DNA of 64,000 nucleotides from Trichopria drosophilae (Eukaryota; Arthropoda; Insecta; Hymenoptera; Diapriidae): positions 138,746,001 through 138,810,000 of the forward strand of contig CM059584.1 of assembly GCA_030407085.1 (NCBI GenBank). Direction: 5' to 3'. The notes beneath the pieces are model-generated. The model was not told where the DNA came from and searched no databases. It saw nothing but the letters and a program-made list of their open reading frames with translations. Below are positions 26,601 to 33,974 of the stretch, piece after piece (positions within the stretch are counted from its first letter, which is position 1; every line of letters starts with the position of its first letter). The position numbers were made by a program, and so were the translations under genes.

Positions 26601-29600
26601 AACCGTTAGACTTAAACTTTTTTAAATACAATGCTTCAGTAGCTAGATCACCTTCTTTTATTAATTTGCGAGAAGTTAGTTGTCGATTTAAATTGCCACC
26701 AGGTGTCTATTGCATAGTACCAAGCACATTCGATCCAAACGAAGAGGGGGAGTTTTTACTAAGAGTTTTCTCTGAACAGAAAAATAGCATGGAGTAAGTA
26801 TGGATCTTTCAACAGTTACTGAAGGTTAATGATGTAATAAATACATTAGCTTGTATAGCTTCATTTAATGCTGTCCACAATTTCCAAAACGAATAGAGAA
26901 GTCACGTACTTAAATGCAGATTTTGAGAGTTTTTTATACTCTCAAGTTAAGAGCTTTTTTAAAGACAAAACTTGGAAGAACAAATATATTTTATTAAAGT
27001 TCGCAAGTGATAAAAAACATGTTTTCTGTCTAAAATATTTGTAAAAGGGCAATTATTTTCAATTCCTAGGTTCTTTTAAATGTAAATATTTCTTTGGAGC
27101 TGGAATGAGTTCAATTTCTTACTAAAAAAAAGAATGAAGTTAAGAGTATGTAATGAAACATCATTATTCATTCATTTATATTTTGTTATTTTTACAGAGA
27201 AAACGATGAAGAAGTTGGCTACGGAAAAGTGGACCCTCGGGTATGTGTTCATACAAATTCATTAGATTATGTCTGAAATAGAAAAATGAATCATAAAATC
27301 AAATTTATAATAATTTCTGAAATGGTAATTTCAGATTTAAATTACAGAATTTACTAGTTTCTGAATATAACATGTCACAGTTTGAAACATTTAGCAAACC
27401 CGAATTTAATAACAGAATTTGCTAGTTCTAATATGGTATATTTTCTTATAAAATAAAAATGTTTTATTAATATTAATATATAATTAATATTTTCGTTAGA
27501 ATTTTTGATATTTTAACATTTTTTACTACTATATTTTATAGATATTTAACTTATTTTACGGTATTTTTATACGCGGTTGTATTACGATAGCACTTTATTT
27601 ATTTATAATAACAATAACTTTTTATTTTGCTATAATTAACAATTGTACAATTACAATCTTAAGCATATTATGGATGTTCCCGTTCACATAATTGCGACTT
27701 AACCTACCAAAATCATGTTTGTAACTACTTAGATTTTTACATATAGTAATATTAAATCTTAATATTCGATACTTTAGTAATTTATCGAGAAAAAAAACGC
27801 TGTACAAAAAAACTCGATTAAACGCTTATACCTAATAGGCTATTCTATCACTACTTATACATTACATGTTTAATTCTTTTGTGTTTTGTTTCACCTCTAT
27901 CATAATTGACATCACATAAGATTTCATTTCGTGTAACATCGATATTGTTATAAAAAGCGCATGTAAGTTTAAAAATATAACTCTGAATATTTTCTATTTT
28001 TAATTCATCGTGTATTTCTTTAATATATGTATACTTTCTGTAATTTCCAATAAGCCTTAAAAATTTGTTTTGGATTATTTGTAGTGTATCATAGTTAGTT
28101 TTACTAGTGTAGCTCCATATTGGACATGCGTAAGTAATAGCAGGTCTTATAATTATTTTATAAAGTAAAAGTTTATTATGTTTACTTAATTGAGATTTTC
28201 GACTTATTAAAGGAAATAATTTAATAAGTATTCCAGTAGTTTTTTGTTTAATATTGTTTACGTGATGTGTAAACGTTAGTTTCCGATCTAGTAGTACTCC
28301 AAGATATTTGACTTTCTGACTCCAGTTTATGATCGTATTACAAAGTGTAACATTTCTTGTTATTGATGGCCTTCTTTTTGTAAACAATATTGTTTCGGTT
28401 TTCGCTGGGTTTACTTTAATTTTCCATTTGTTAAAATATTCGGTGACTTTATTTATTTATTTACTACTGTGTTGAACTAGAATACATAACGTTTTATATT
28501 ACGCACTCTTTTCTGTACAAGAAATGTCATTTTTACATACCCTAGTACAAAAAATACGTATTTACTATTCCTGGAAATAGAACAACATAATTTACTAGTG
28601 GCAAAATGTCTATTTAACACAGATATTGTTTTATTAATTACAGGCCATTAAAGATCTCGATCCTAAGTCTCCTGGAATTGGGGACAGAGTAAGTATTTCT
28701 TATTGTAATTTTATAACATGACATTTATTAGGTGCCCTTATGTGGTAAATAGTAATAAATATGCATAAACAATTAATACTTGACAGATTTTTCCATCAGA
28801 TGAATGTTACTAATACCAGATTGTGCAACTAGGGAGCAAAATAGGTGTTTGTCAACGAGTGTGAGTTTGACGCCCAAGCGAAGCGAGGATGACATTTAAT
28901 GACATTACAAACACCTTTTCTCCCTTCTTGACCATATTATTTTCTCATATGCTAGGTGCTATTTTGCGCCAGGATATATTTATTTTGCTCCCTAGGGAGA
29001 GAATCTGCTATTTTGCTCCTGCAAAAATATTAACCAAGTTGCTCGCATTCTGAGCGCAAAATACAATTTTTCTCCCTATATAGCACGCTTTATTAGAAAA
29101 TCTATTTTGGTCCCTAGTTGCACAATCTACTATTAATTTCTATTGCTAATTTAATTACATTAATTTCGTGAAAGTTTGATATCTTTATTAAAAAAATTAT
29201 CTTTGCAGATAAACCCTGAACAGAATGATCAAAACCAAGAAAATGTTAAACAATTATTCCGAAAACTGTCTGGAGGTGACATGGAAGTGGATTGGATGGA
29301 GTTGCAAGAGGTTTTGAAATTTGCAACAAATATAGGTAAATAAACATACATATATTACATATATACCTTCGACTGATGAGGTTATGAAAATGACATAATA
29401 AATTGCAAACAGAAACTTAATAATTGTTAATAAATGTCCATAAATTATATCGATACAAAGAAGTATAAACATGATCCAAGTTTATGTATTACAATAATAA
29501 ATAACTTTTTATTTTATTTTAAAAATAAATCTACGTAAATCTTTTATATGAATGATGGAATAATAAGATTTTGAATGAATGTCCAATAATTTTTTTTTTG

Positions 29601-32600
29601 TTTTACAGCATTCAGTAAGGATATTTGTAGAAGTATGGTCGCCATGCTCGACGTAGATCACTCTGGCAAACTTGGATTTGTGGAATTCAAAACGTTGTGG
29701 AGCGACGTTAAAAAGTGGATGGTAAATACAAAATTTTCGTTTCAATCCATATTATTTTGATAATACTTCATTTTACTGCATAGAAATAAAGTGAACCACA
29801 CTGAATTTTACTTTTTTGTTGGTGGATCGTTATACAAAAGTCGGACTTTTCTGTGGACCTTCATATTTTCTTAGTGTAATAGCATTATAAGTAATTTGTA
29901 CTTGATCAACAGAATAGCTTAATCACTAATACTTTTATTTAAAAAATTACAAGAAAACTTTTTCCAATAGGATTTTTTTAAGAATAACTATTTTAATAAT
30001 ATATTTTCAGACCTTTGCTCACTTTAGTTCAAGAATTGTTGGACTAAATTATAAGTCTGTATTATACATAATACTGTATTATAAATAAGTACTAAAAATG
30101 CCACGAATTATGGTTTTTTTTAAACTTTTTACGATTTTCTTTACTGAGACATTTTGTAATCAATCAAATACGTACATAAAAAGTTATCTCAATTGTCGAA
30201 TAAAAATAATATCCTAGGTAAAAATAATTTGTATACAGTTATGTCGAAAATTTATGCAATTCTACAGAATTTATATACCCTTTTCCTAATAATTTTGTTC
30301 AATCTTATTTTGCCCGTTTACTTTTCCATCTAAGTTTTCATTAAATAAGAAAAAAGATAAACAAATTGATCAGGTTATTTTTTCTTTATATGTTAGTCCG
30401 CATGTTTATGCGGCTCGGCTGTGGAAAGATTTTTTAAATGTAGAAACATCAGTTTGAAACTAAAATTGAATGAAAAATAAAAATTTCCAAAATAGTCGGA
30501 GCAAAAATGGGGAATAAAATCTCGTTTACTAATAGCAAAATGCAGTAACCCGCAAAATACGATTTTGCACGGAAAATCATGAGTAGAATTTGCCAAACTT
30601 AGTTATGTAAAATTTACCGAGTCTCATTTAAAAGCAAAATTTATTGAAAAATATAAATAAATGGTACTCTAGCATTTAAGTAATATGTTTTTAAATGACG
30701 TTTAATCATAGATTAACGAAAAACTTGTCTAGATATTCTATAACAGCACTATGCCCGAAAATTGTCACCTGTTAAATTAAATATAAAAATTATCTGAATT
30801 TGTTTACTTGGAAAAGATTTTAATACATCATTGGCGTCTATCAAGCATATTAATGAGAAATTCCAGATAAGCTGCAGAAAATTAGGATTGTGCTTTTAAC
30901 TATTTGTATTCACAATGGTTACTCAAGTTTTTCGGTAAATTTCACTTAAGTTCTGGGTAGAATCTACTAATTATTTTTTTCTATGAGCACCTCGATTTTT
31001 TGATGCGATATGAGATTTTAGTGGTACTTATTAACGTTGTTAAAGTTGAAAAAGTTGTTCTCATTACAAAATGTCATTTTGCGCCCTCGGGTCGTGAAAT
31101 AGAATTTTTACTGTCAAAATTATTTTAGTAATATCTTTGTAAATAAAATTTGGAAGATTGTTCGTTTACCAACTACTGTTTGATTGTTCGCACACGTTAG
31201 CATTGCTTTAATCCATCGAAAAGATCAATATTATTTATATTTTTATATCATTAATTATTTGTAGTTGAGCCTATTTATTATTTTTTCAAAAGATTAAGCG
31301 AGCAAATATGCGTGTATCAAGAATTTAAAGACAATATCCCAACTAGAATTTATTATTATATATGCTTAACAATGATCTACACTGTAAAATAAAGAATATA
31401 CTGTATGATTTCAATAAAATTTGAATATGAATGGAGTATTAAGTTAATTTATGATTTTCATATGCAGACGGTGTTCAAACTATATGATAAGGACAAATCA
31501 GGATTCCTGAATTCCTTCGAGTTACGGCAGGCTTTGAATAGTGCTGGTTATAGACTGAATAATCAACTCCTGAATATATTGGTTCACCGATACGGAACGA
31601 AAAATGGACAGATCACTTTCGATGATTACATCATGTGTGTAATTCGTTTGAAGTCGATGATTGGTATGTTTTTTTTTATAATTTAGCACGCCCTAGTTTT
31701 TAATGAGAAACGGTATGTGAGTCATTGGTTCTATTAGTTCAAAATGAAACTTCCATACTAGAAAATTTGTTCAACCAAATAATTTTATTAATATTTAGAA
31801 GAATGTTAATGTAAAAGGTAACTATGCTGGAAAGAAATTTTCTTGCACTTATATTGGCTGCAATTGATCTTGTTCTAAGAAAAGCGTTAAACATTCGGAA
31901 AATTATAATATAAAATATAATATAATAAAAGTACAGACACAGTGTGTCTTAACGCACTTTAACTCAAAAGTTCTCCCACTGTAAATATTCTTGTGGATAT
32001 TGAATCTGGACATTATTAGAAGTATTTTCACAAAAAAATCAAAATCTTTCATCGAGCCGTTTTCGAGCAAATCGACTTTTTAGGTTAAAAAAATAGAATT
32101 TTTAGATTTATATTTAAAATATGTGCTGTAGCGGCATTTAACCTTTTGTACATTAAATCTAGGTAGATTTTTTGAAAAATATATGATGTTTCATATAGCC
32201 AATTTTTAAAAAATCGATTTTTTATGTCAAAATTTGGAATTTTTTGCAGAATTACAATAAAGGAACAATAGTAATTATAAAAACGGATCATTATTTTAAT
32301 AAATTATATGTACTAAATTTTAAATAATAATAATAATTTCTAACATAATTAAAAACTTTATTTGACACCTATTTAAATGTTAAAACAATACATAACAAGT
32401 TTTAGAAACGTGTGTTAATCACACATGGGTACTGATAACACAAGTTTTTATATGCAGATATCAATTTTTTATCTAAAAATTTGGAGGCTGTACATCATGA
32501 CTTCAAAACTATCTGGGAAAAAAATAATATTTCACATAATCATCCGGATTATTCCCAGAAGCTGTTACGAGCTGTCTGTGAATATAACAGTATTCACATA

Positions 32601-33682
32601 TGAAAAACATGTGTATGCAGTACCCACGTGTGATAAGTACACGTTTGTAAAATTTGTTATGTATTGTTTTAACATTTAAATAGGTATCAAATAAAGTTTT
32701 GAATTGTGTTAGAAATTATTATTATTATTTAAAATTTAGTACATATAATTTATTAAAATAATGATCCGTTTTTATAATTACTATTGCTCCTTTCTTGCGA
32801 TTTGGCAAAAAATTCCAAATTTTTACATAAAAAATCGATTTTTTAAAAACTGGTTTTATGAAACATCATATATTTTTCAAAAAAACTCTCTAGATTTAAT
32901 GTACAGCAGGTTAAATACAGTTAGAGCACATATTTTAAATATAAATCTAAAAATTCTATTTTTTTTAACCTAAAAAGTCGATTTTCTCGAAAACGGCTCG
33001 ATGAAAGATTTTGATTTTTTTGTTAAAATACTTCTAATAATGTCCAGATTCAATATTCACAAGAATATTTACAGTGGGAGAACTTTTGAGTTAAAGTGCG
33101 TTAAGACACACCGTGCAGAATATTCGTAAAAATGAAGAACTATCATTTCAATTTAAAAAAATGTCGTTTACAATAATAAATATTATATCTCGCAAACCAT
33201 CGTTTTTCATGTGCAAGTACAACAATTTATATCATACATTTTAAAATATAAGAATTTATGGATATTTTGTAGAAATTTATTTTTTGAAAATACGATCTGT
33301 CGTCAATTGATTTTAATGTACTTATTGCTCATATCTGCTGTTCTTTTATGTATTGTAACTGAACGTCCTTAATAGTGAGGATCCGCGTATTCAAATTCAA
33401 AATACGTAATTTTTTCCACTATTATTCAATACCGATTTACAGACGCGAGAAGTTAATGCATGAGGTAACATCCGGCATGGAATGCTACCACTAATTCCGA
33501 ATTGAATTTATGATGTCGGCAATTAAATTGATATTTATTATATAAAATTATACTTCTTTAATATGTGTAAATAATATATTTCCTAACTATTTTCAGATAT
33601 CTTCCGGGAGAGAGATCCAAACCACACGGATTCAGCTACTTTTACGTTAGGAGAATGGGTTGAAAAGACCCTTTACTCGTAA
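5491..33682 (+). CDS. Conventional calpain (calpain-A/B-like), 14 exons, 5' end missing
   Basis: Calcium-dependent cytosolic cysteine protease of the calpain family (C2). Exons, all with GT/AG borders and matching phases: 5491-5620, 9530-9706, 10386-10573, 12010-12313, 13208-13389, 26002-26252, 26332-26489, 26576-26793, 27198-27240, 28644-28688, 29209-29335, 29609-29721, 31468-31663, 33597-33682. Joined they read 738 residues without a stop to TAA. The catalytic triad is visible: Cys at about residue 128 (GELGDCWLL), His at about 284 (KGHAYS), Asn at about 312 (RIRNPWG). The calpain beta-sandwich domain follows ([14 protein letters not shown] to FSEQKNSM), then EF-hands ([28 protein letters not shown]) and the family C-terminus ([10 protein letters not shown]). 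The length fits conventional calpains. The first exon begins inside a codon, so the start codon lies in an unrecognised upstream exon. Which insect paralogue (A or B) it is cannot be settled here. Confidence 0.93.
5621..9529 (+). other. Calpain intron
   Basis: No coding exon recognised. At about 7140-7280 there is an array of short palindromic motifs (TTGTGTTGAGCACAA), with a related, less regular array at about 2486-2575. The rest is plain AT-rich sequence. Confidence 0.6.
9530..9706 (+). CDS. Calpain exon, start of protease core
   Basis: Phase 0 at both ends, 59 codons. It encodes [19 protein letters not shown] and [17 protein letters not shown], the conserved entry to the CysPc domain, ending at WKRPM before donor GTAATT. 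Confidence 0.92.
9707..10385 (+). other. Calpain intron
   Basis: AT-rich; nothing recognised. Confidence 0.6.
10386..10573 (+). CDS. Calpain exon with catalytic cysteine
   Basis: Encodes the active-site motif [12 protein letters not shown] and continues to YAGIFHF. It starts in phase 0 after TTTTCAG and ends with two bases of an Arg codon before GTAAGT. Confidence 0.95.
10574..12009 (+). other. Calpain intron
   Basis: AT-rich; nothing recognised except a short TTATA microsatellite just before the acceptor at about 11958-11985. Confidence 0.6.
12010..12313 (+). CDS. Calpain exon, protease subdomain
   Basis: The first base completes the split Arg codon. It encodes [18 protein letters not shown] and [18 protein letters not shown], hallmark CysPc segments, and ends in phase 0 at CALE before GTATTT. 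Confidence 0.95.
12314..13207 (+). other. Calpain intron with possible decayed repeat
   Basis: From about 12539 (ACAGGGTGATCCACTCTAA) to about 13080 the sequence resembles a degraded transposable element, with several AAGGTCA/TGACCTT-type motifs in both orientations. No coding capacity remains. The family was not identified. Confidence 0.35.
13208..13389 (+). CDS. Calpain exon with catalytic His and Asn
   Basis: Encodes GLIKGHAYS (His) and [18 protein letters not shown] (Asn). The donor GTAAGT at 13390 leaves two bases of a Lys codon that are completed 12.6 kb downstream at 26002, across an intron filled by a Gypsy retrotransposon. Confidence 0.95.
13993..13996. repeat. Target-site duplication, left copy (ACAG)
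   Basis: ACAG directly abuts the left LTR and is repeated at 25102-25105 directly after the right LTR. Four bases fit Ty3/Gypsy integration. Confidence 0.85.
13997..14652 (-). repeat. Gypsy LTR, left copy (3' LTR of the element)
   Basis: 656 bp, with 9-bp terminal inverted repeats TGTTACGTA/TACGTAACA. I see no difference from the right copy. On the minus strand it carries a TATA-like TATATATTTT and an AATAAA. Confidence 0.95.
14653..16292. other. Gypsy 3' region between pol and 3' LTR
   Basis: 1.64 kb without an envelope-like frame. Sense-strand ORFs of 53 codons (16105-15944, ATG start) and 118 codons (15300-14944) are open but not recognised. On the opposite strand a spliced ORF is possible (15344-15725). 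A purine-rich tract is not clear next to the 3' LTR, where the sequence reads GGCCCCGGGCG on the minus strand. Confidence 0.5.
15344..15725 (+). other. Possible spliced antisense ORF in the Gypsy element
   Basis: The + strand, opposite to gag-pol, has acceptor TTCCAG at 15343, an open exon to 15568, donor GTGAGT, an 83-nt intron with a pyrimidine tract and TTTTCCAG, and a second exon 15652-15725 ending in TAA. The joined frame is acidic/Pro-rich ([15 protein letters not shown]) then Arg-rich ([18 protein letters not shown]). The first in-frame ATG is internal (MREDVKGE). No homologue recognised; it may be chance. Confidence 0.3.
16293..22541 (-). CDS. pol: Gypsy Pol polyprotein with inserted OTU domain (2082 codons)
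   Basis: The open frame extends upstream of 22541 into the gag overlap. Domains, numbered from 22541: aspartic protease ([10 protein letters not shown], residue 2 on); reverse transcriptase with YLDD at about 427; RNase H (TDHEPLTY near 640, [11 protein letters not shown] near 685). A spacer of about 1000 residues, rich in Lys/Arg/Glu and Ser/Thr, with NLS-like KPRKRK and RKRK clusters, follows. It contains an OTU-like domain at about 1355-1475 (Cys 1370 in [10 protein letters not shown], His 1467 in DVHYTPYF). A region at about 1567-1690 resembles a degenerate macro domain. The integrase has an HHCC zinc finger near 1716-1758, D1792, D1852, E1888 (35 residues between the last two) and a GPY/F motif ([13 protein letters not shown]). 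Typical Gypsy Pol proteins are about half this length. Confidence 0.93.
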   Translation of the reverse strand: MVDSGAEINLIKLSCLRRNATVDVKTTYDLSGIGDGVTRTVGSVKINFDDIPVEMQVVRDEFPISEDGILGDPFFRSHAVNIDYRHGCLQFGSFTIPFMDDETLTLPPRCRKVIRVKIKTGIKIGYVPKINLGYGIYFGNALVKNHNGYTHLYIINTHEEEVTVKIPEIELEECDIIPSGNAYEYDEIAKLPFLNTYDDNAKNVRPYTAKKNERAQKVLKLIDLQHLNNEERDHVVKLISESPERFHLPGEWLGCTTVFSHRIHTKDDVPTRAKRYRQPPAIKEELQKQVAEQLKAGIIRHSTSPYDSPAWIVPKKPGPDGIKKWRLVIDFRDLNEKTIGDVYPIPNVTEILDQLGQSEYFTTLDLKSGFHQIPMDDRDAHKTAFSTPHGHYEYVRMPMGIKNGPSDFQRLMDLVLSGLQGIELLVYLDDIVIYAKNLKEHKIKFERLMERLSKANLTLEPEKCRFLCKEAIYLGHIVGNGCVKPHPKKVEAVMNFAVPKNRKNIKQFLGLAGYYRRFIENFSKIAHPLVVLLHSSQPFIWGEDQIEAFETLKIKLCEGPVLQLPNFEEPFIVSTDASGFALGAILSQGKLGEDRPVAYASRGLKGAEERYTTSEKEMLAAVYAVEQFHPYLYGRKFVLITDHEPLTYSKSMKVLTRRLHRFYMKLEDYEYTIMYKKGKRHVNADALSRNPADGSRPVDYDENEKEIEIKEKNEKFKMLIVKKMKNDIYITNSQSRTLARVNVTTLEKMSGKQESKNSVAKCRPLQKTKKSQERNRPYHPIHLGSNMEISSSNGRPIARKTIAARTEDSDTNGDVEDNVSEIQATQHTKKETSGNVKITRKKYISEAEKLLEIPDYLKIATTTGQTRSGKVFKPMPETTSIHVPYPKTPFIAPVLNEEVRPKSPFRFAPANHVLSGNNKIERYAIGKDKQIRKRIENGVKKKRRGEASERRRKKKKRIGKYKQGRRIDDKEFSWPRNRRYTNTRIDDYRLRPLPHRNSNLTNPQHYLGSNYPTIDFKFTTRLPSSRLLPSSTVSFFPKIAQEDSNTHKTRGNTIELMKERKEEGEGDTNEDERFDTDEASEKENRTLDVTKEKDENDERKENILRTDTQGSSAVRTIPSENGSSKKQVASVPLNEKKEDTTMGKRETEQRIDGDATLSPAKYDNNHEIAIDKAYSTPDDESDTDSEILNRNSLSEYYWESESWSDEDVLINRNLDISEKTPQIPTCHTEPHNQNALRGKEDINIDVTTDEEIQMDIEDQRHHTRINGNEMDTVEILSTPRLNIKPQVKPRKRKHLPSPETSPRVAVRKRKPQDPRSQEERRKDIEQLYTHTNPSTDGISNTLLNYQIGNKCAEPYTEFERDVNIVNDGNCLFHSLIKLHNLDMSFYDLKRILQNSDQAQNCAEPIRAYIILDRECEYGDDNILKIFSLHYKVNFCVHRYNTDKSVEYCHIGTPHISKIYHLHLEDVHYTPYFSVESQMEIEDTDPSAGLFTSGEVQVDVNTQSQTEEQHVRNFKDPKQDTNLPVGSPEIAKVGQTDTTETTETSGIDTELNLDEPFTTDFESDKLKLEISRKHLFEETGHIVYFTTADGKFNSEIVLTLRERRYIRTGKIEKTDLKIGNVITSKRGNVQIYGLIIAGTTDDVPSKMSIIQCLKNLKTQITKDKVVKLRVGHDEDIITKIRWNDIHEQFRSVFSNQKLKIVFCENNIRIPPTTDRMEIIREFHGATIGGHKGVRKTYRRICKEWYWRNMRSDIQEYIRRCQICQGKKLKRVKTRLPMVITDTPKYSFDKVSLDIWGPTDLTERGNRYVLTVQDQLTKYSLAIPLPEITAPIIAKAFTDHFICIYGSPIQILTDQGKNFIGKVLKEFAKLFRIKQSKTTAYHPQSNGSLERSHHVLKEYLKTIVTDRRNWDEWLPHAMFSYNVSEHEGTKFTPFELIFGRKARTPTSFPSREKLVTYDDYLANLTQNLQEIQTLAAMNLSQAKHRSKRYYDRKLNVKHFHIGEMVWVIKEPTKGKFDDEYMGPYEILEILGPRNIKIKINTRSKIVHVDKLRKAFDPLFNPDQADSDSWDDTDNEMSKEKLHNT
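18120..18480 (-). other. OTU-type cysteine protease domain inside Gypsy Pol
   Basis: The block D-G-N-C-L-F-H-S (Cys codon 18432-18434) and, 97 residues later, V-H-Y-T-P (His codon 18141-18143) match the two catalytic motifs of OTU cysteine proteases at the usual spacing. Family members remove ubiquitin or ubiquitin-like proteins. Function within this element is inferred only. Confidence 0.8.
22583..23938 (-). CDS. gag: Gypsy Gag (capsid/nucleocapsid)
   Basis: A 451-residue ORF starting at ATG after the element leader. The N-terminal two thirds is the capsid-like region (RLAQAVSRL and [15 protein letters not shown] helices). Two CCHC zinc knuckles follow at about residues 240-253 ([14 protein letters not shown]) and 262-275 ([14 protein letters not shown]), which should bind element RNA. 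The tail, from about residue 295, is a run of short imperfect R/Y/D-rich repeats ([24 protein letters not shown]). The stop at 22583 lies inside the start of the pol frame, which is in the -1 frame, so pol is presumably made by -1 frameshifting; I could not point to a clear slippery heptamer. Confidence 0.9.
   Translation of the reverse strand: MSKNIKIDSESTSANFPLSVTVRPSLINEALGIIPSFDGQFERFRTFERAVRDAFAILSPEDARPFLLLLRTKLSGEASHFGPRTSSYDTIDAFLADLRKSFGRTENPANILGEINSMTQRTGETFLNFGGRLAQAVSRLTSTVESDSELGNEIKKYLIENADSAALQRFILEAKGMMESRLMHTPVKTLQEGIDAARKFTFLFGAKDEAAERQSASSSNIIRHASAHIINSNIDRDSRCNYCQKDGHVEEECNIKRYNETKCDHCGRIGHTRERCFSFQRAQDIKPNITPRYGNSRRYDNSPRLDGSRRYDDPRHYEDSRRFENPRRNENLRNFGDPRHEHRYENPNSRENFYRDVRRQSHENYSRNNNPDRRPESMQRRQNDRPFANDSRKNNIQEYSRLPRNEDLNLEGARRTLGSSSAQEKGRRVRQVSADQPQSVLGLVSSFGARE
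23939..24445 (-). other. Gypsy 5' leader
   Basis: Untranslated leader between the 5' LTR and the gag ATG, AT-rich near gag. It contains only short random ORFs. Confidence 0.7.
24424..24441 (-). other. Putative Gypsy primer-binding site
   Basis: Reading leftward from the 5' LTR, after a 5-nt TAAAT spacer, comes TGGTGGCAGCGGTGAAG. A TGG start (pairing with tRNA 3' CCA) is usual for a primer-binding site. The tRNA was not assigned. Confidence 0.5.
24446..25101 (-). repeat. Gypsy LTR, right copy (5' LTR of the element)
   Basis: 656 bp, seemingly identical to the left copy. Leftward transcription would use a TATA-like TATATATTTT (plus-strand 24916-24926). A poly(A) signal AATAAA sits at 24517-24522 on the minus strand. 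Confidence 0.95.
25102..25105. repeat. Target-site duplication, right copy (ACAG)
   Basis: Second copy of the 4-bp duplication, directly after the right LTR. Confidence 0.85.
25106..26001 (+). other. Calpain intron, right of the Gypsy element
   Basis: AT-rich. The part at about 25218-25410 (GAGCCGTTTTTGAGAAAACC, TTTTTAGGTTA) is a diverged relative of the arms of the foldback element at 31938-33115. No exon seen. Confidence 0.5.
26002..26252 (+). CDS. Calpain exon, end of core and start of beta-sandwich
   Basis: Acceptor CTCGGTAG gives [17 protein letters not shown] in frame; an earlier AG at about 25982 would meet a stop codon. It continues with [20 protein letters not shown] and [17 protein letters not shown], ending with one base of an Asp codon. 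Confidence 0.93.
26332..26489 (+). CDS. Calpain exon, beta-sandwich domain
   Basis: Completes Asp and encodes [20 protein letters not shown] and [19 protein letters not shown]. The acidic DDDDD loop is typical of the calpain C2-like domain. It ends in phase 0 before GTAATA. Confidence 0.93.
26576..26793 (+). CDS. Calpain exon, beta-sandwich domain
   Basis: Encodes [20 protein letters not shown] and [19 protein letters not shown], the conserved end of the beta-sandwich domain. The donor is GTAAGT after two bases of a Glu codon. Confidence 0.94.
27198..27240 (+). CDS. Calpain linker micro-exon (43 nt)
   Basis: TTTTTACAG precedes one base completing Glu and then [13 protein letters not shown], ending in phase 0 at GTATGT. 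It lies in the linker between the beta-sandwich and EF-hand domains. Confidence 0.8.
27606..28445 (-). mobile_element. 5'-truncated Jockey-like non-LTR retrotransposon
   Basis: The minus-strand open frame from about 28445 to a stop at 27851 encodes the C-terminal part of a non-LTR reverse transcriptase: [50 protein letters not shown] and [18 protein letters not shown], the usual thumb/post-RT motifs of the Jockey group. A 3' UTR of about 245 bp follows. The copy is bounded by the 14-bp direct repeat ACTTTATTTATTTA (27592-27605 and 28446-28459), a target duplication. RT catalytic and endonuclease domains are missing, so it is dead on arrival. It lies in a calpain intron, antisense to the gene. 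Confidence 0.85.
28644..28688 (+). CDS. Calpain linker micro-exon (45 nt, phase 0-0)
   Basis: Fifteen codons, [15 protein letters not shown], between ATTACAG and GTAAGT. Symmetric phase means it can be skipped without shifting the frame. Confidence 0.75.
28818..29128. mobile_element. Small TIR element (MITE-like), 311 bp
   Basis: Ends are near-perfect inverted repeats: AGATTGTGCAACTAGGGAGC on the left matches the right end read on the other strand (GCTCCCTAGTTGC changed to GGTCCCTAGTTGCACAATCT). Inside, GGGAGCAAAATAG-like motifs recur in both orientations. No ORF. It lies in the calpain intron before exon 29209. Confidence 0.7.
29209..29335 (+). CDS. Calpain exon, first EF-hand
   Basis: Encodes [20 protein letters not shown] and [12 protein letters not shown], the first, non-canonical loop of the penta-EF-hand domain. 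It ends with one base of an Ala codon before GTAAAT. Confidence 0.92.
29609..29721 (+). CDS. Calpain exon, second EF-hand
   Basis: Encodes [20 protein letters not shown] and [16 protein letters not shown]. The loop [12 protein letters not shown] is a canonical calcium-binding EF-hand. Confidence 0.94.
29722..31467 (+). other. Calpain intron
   Basis: AT-rich; nothing recognised. Confidence 0.6.
31468..31663 (+). CDS. Calpain exon, third and fourth EF-hands
   Basis: Encodes [20 protein letters not shown] and [17 protein letters not shown]. The third loop ([12 protein letters not shown]) is canonical. It ends with one base of an Asp codon before GTATGT. Confidence 0.94.
31938..33115. mobile_element. 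Foldback element, 1178 bp, long inverted arms
   Basis: The left arm begins CACAGTGTGTCTTAACGCAC and the right end reads CACGGTGTGTCTTAACGCAC on the minus strand. The similarity continues almost to the centre (ACACATGGGTACTG near 32421-32435 against CAGTACCCACGTGTG near 32617-32632), giving arms of about 490 bp. A 4-bp CAGA flanks both ends (31934-31937 and 33116-33119). No transposase. It lies in the last calpain intron and would fold into a long hairpin in the pre-mRNA. Confidence 0.85.
33597..33682 (+). CDS. Calpain terminal exon
   Basis: Encodes [20 protein letters not shown] and WVEKTLYS followed by TAA, the usual end of insect calpains (fifth EF-hand, dimerisation helix). Confidence 0.94.
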
Positions 33683-33974
33683 TGACATTTTGTGATATGT
33701 TTAATTTAAATAATAAAATTGTATTAAAAGAGACGAAATCTACATCGGTTTACGTAATATACGCATTTCATTAAATTTCATTGTGGTTAAGAGAAAAAGT
33801 TATTTCTATGTTTTTAAAAAGATAAGTTATTGAAAATGAATTTGACGCTTATACGTCCGTTCGAAAATGGTCTATTTTCGCTTATGCATTTTAAAATAAT
33901 GTCCAAATTCAGTATACAAATCAATAATATTAATGCTTACTTTAGGTGATAGTCGATTACTTAAATTTGGATTT
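33683..33974. other. Intergenic, downstream of calpain
   Basis: Holds the calpain poly(A) signal; nothing else recognised. Confidence 0.6.
33712..33717 (+). promoter_or_regulatory. Probable calpain poly(A) signal
   Basis: AATAAA lies 30 bases after the calpain stop codon, which would give a very short 3' UTR. A later signal cannot be excluded. Confidence 0.5.
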
